Of a stretch of 15,107 nt of DNA, positions 13,796-15,107 are shown in pieces. The DNA is from an uncultured Colwellia sp. GTDB lineage: Bacteria > Pseudomonadota > Gammaproteobacteria > Enterobacterales > Alteromonadaceae. A program made the position numbers and the translations under genes. The notes under the pieces are model-generated. The model was not told the origin of the DNA and did not search any database. It saw only the letters and a list, made by a program, of their open reading frames with translations. Positions within the stretch are counted from its first letter, which is position 1. Each line of letters opens with the position of its first letter. The DNA lies in assembly GCA_913020705.1 (NCBI GenBank), contig CAJWBY010000122.1, positions 1 through 15,107 on the forward strand, given 5' to 3'.

Positions 13796-15107
13796 ACACT
13801 ATTGTTTGAATACTCGGCATCAAATTGCTGTTCGTACCAGGAAAAGAAAGATATCTTTTCTTTATCAGATCTGTCATCTAATTTTATTTTGTCTTTGACT
13901 TCCTTAATCATCTCATCTATTTGATGGATTTGATTATTAACATTAAAACGATTAATAAAGTGTTCATCATGATATATTTCATTGATTGAAAGTAATAATA
14001 CATAGGCCGTTACAGCAGACCAGTCTTCATTGCTATCATCAACCGCATTCTGGCAAAGTACTGGCAAACTATCTAGTCCTTGGCCTGTGAGATAATAGTC
14101 AAGTTGAACCTCATTACCTTTTTTACTATCCAACTCAGATAATAATCGTTTTTTAAACGTTTTGAACGCATGAAATATTTCAGCATACTCACAAAAAAAA
14201 CTATCAGAGACTACATCACTATCATAGCTATTAATTTCACCAGAAAGATGTGCATCCATCAATTTTTTTATATGGGCATTCTTTACCAACATAAGACGTC
14301 TTTCTGGACTCATACCAGCATAGATAGCAATGATTTGTTCTGTAGTTAAATTAAGTAACTCTATGGGCTTATGAGACCAACCAACCTGCTGAAGCATAAC
14401 TGTGTGCTGAGGAAAGTCGATCTCACTATTTACATCCTTTCCTGCTACAGTTATCAATGAGCCATTTTTCAATAGATCACGTAGTAAATTTAATTCATTC
14501 TCACTGCCATGGTAATAATTAATCTCATTGGTTAACAGCCATGAAGAGATAATCTTGTTCTGCTCATGATTAACAATCTCAATTTGCAAATTATTATCAC
14601 CAACCGTCCGCCCTGATAATTGGTTCTTTTTCCAGTCATAGCAAAGGTGAAGTTCAGGTATAGAAAGTGTAAGCTCCCCATCTAATGTCCCAGACTGATC
14701 ATTTTGAGGTGACTGAAATCTTACAGGTTCCTTATTCGATGGCAATGGCAATAAAAACGGCTGAACTAAATCCAATTTAATGAGAAAACCACTTTCTACA
14801 TTAGCTTTATTTACATGATAACCAAATGCCTTATGACTGAAATTAACCGAGCCAATAAAAACCCATGCTTGGGTATCTGTATAAAAGTGGTAAATCTTGG
14901 CATGCAATCGTCGAAAGGACTCATTATCAAGCCCAATTTGTTTATGTAACTCCGATCGCCAATGTCCCCATTGAACGTTTGTGGCTTTATGAATAGCCTC
15001 AAAATAATCTTGCTCACATAATGCAGTTTGCTCTTGGTCGGTTGGCAATAGAATCATGATTTCTCTGATAGGAAGCCTTGCCATAAACTCATCATGTAAG
15101 CGATTAT
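13783..15107 (-). CDS. PLD-family (HKD) nuclease-like protein, N-terminus outside window
   Basis: The frame has an internal ATG at 15084 but stays open to the right edge (preceding residues NRLHDEF), so the true start probably lies beyond the window. Counting from that ATG (433 residues), LHAKIYHF (60-67), D70 and GSVNFS (78-83) form an HxK...GSxN phospholipase D active-site motif. A dimer or a second upstream HKD motif would complete the catalytic centre. The rest (90-433) is soluble, Leu/Asn/Glu-rich and unrecognised. PLD-fold proteins of this sort act on nucleic acids in restriction and anti-phage systems (for example DISARM DrmC and the Dpd proteins). Combined with the coupled helicase downstream, that role is the best inference here. 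No membrane segment or signal peptide is visible in the part seen. Confidence 0.82.
   Translation of the reverse strand, partial: NRLHDEFMARLPIREIMILLPTDQEQTALCEQDYFEAIHKATNVQWGHWRSELHKQIGLDNESFRRLHAKIYHFYTDTQAWVFIGSVNFSHKAFGYHVNKANVESGFLIKLDLVQPFLLPLPSNKEPVRFQSPQNDQSGTLDGELTLSIPELHLCYDWKKNQLSGRTVGDNNLQIEIVNHEQNKIISSWLLTNEINYYHGSENELNLLRDLLKNGSLITVAGKDVNSEIDFPQHTVMLQQVGWSHKPIELLNLTTEQIIAIYAGMSPERRLMLVKNAHIKKLMDAHLSGEINSYDSDVVSDSFFCEYAEIFHAFKTFKKRLLSELDSKKGNEVQLDYYLTGQGLDSLPVLCQNAVDDSNEDWSAVTAYVLLLSINEIYHDEHFINRFNVNNQIHQIDEMIKEVKDKIKLDDRSDKEKISFFSWYEQQFDAEYSNNSVEGS

Noticed and set aside
13727..13924. Plus-strand small ORF across the PLD-helicase border
   Set aside because: It is antisense to two well-supported coding ends, low in complexity and without a ribosome-binding site.

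Overview
The window reads as chromosomal DNA of an AT-rich marine gammaproteobacterium. Colwelliaceae/Alteromonadales (Colwellia- or Thalassotalea-like) is my best guess, from the flavour of LeuD, CCA, the GspA-GspB fusion, the cytochrome b tail and the chemoreceptor N-termini. No rRNA or tRNA gene, complete insertion sequence or CRISPR array is visible.

Left part (1-2410): two divergent chemoreceptor genes. One runs off the left edge. The other (719-1729) stops inside its second membrane helix and is followed 19 bases later by leuD, which has no leuC in front of it. A strong terminator closes leuD.

Middle (2510-10990): ordinary, intact genes. They are an HD-GYP c-di-GMP phosphodiesterase, a fused GspA-GspB type II secretion assembly protein, the CCA tRNA nucleotidyltransferase, a periplasmic solute-binding-like protein overlapping cca tail to tail, and a TonB-dependent receptor. 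The receptor has a 663-base upstream region that may hold a decayed gene fragment.

Right part (11008-12120): a patchwork. The C-terminal third of fumarylacetoacetase (minus) is joined head-to-head to the C-terminal third of cytochrome b (plus). A few dozen bases further on lies a roughly 170-base piece of a MenB-type crotonase (minus), fused in frame to the end of a truncated helicase. The pieces meet inside conserved blocks of unrelated proteins, and the MenB piece uses AGA/AGG for all its arginines. This means either short-patch illegitimate recombination or a chimeric assembly; sequence alone cannot separate the two.

Right edge (11903-15107): a translationally coupled pair, a PLD-type (HKD) nuclease followed by an SNF2-like helicase, in a TAATG stop/start overlap. 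This pairing is typical of anti-phage defence or restriction-like modules. The helicase has lost motifs V-VI to the MenB junction, and the PLD gene runs off the window. It is the best candidate for a less-described system here, but it is damaged and only partly visible.
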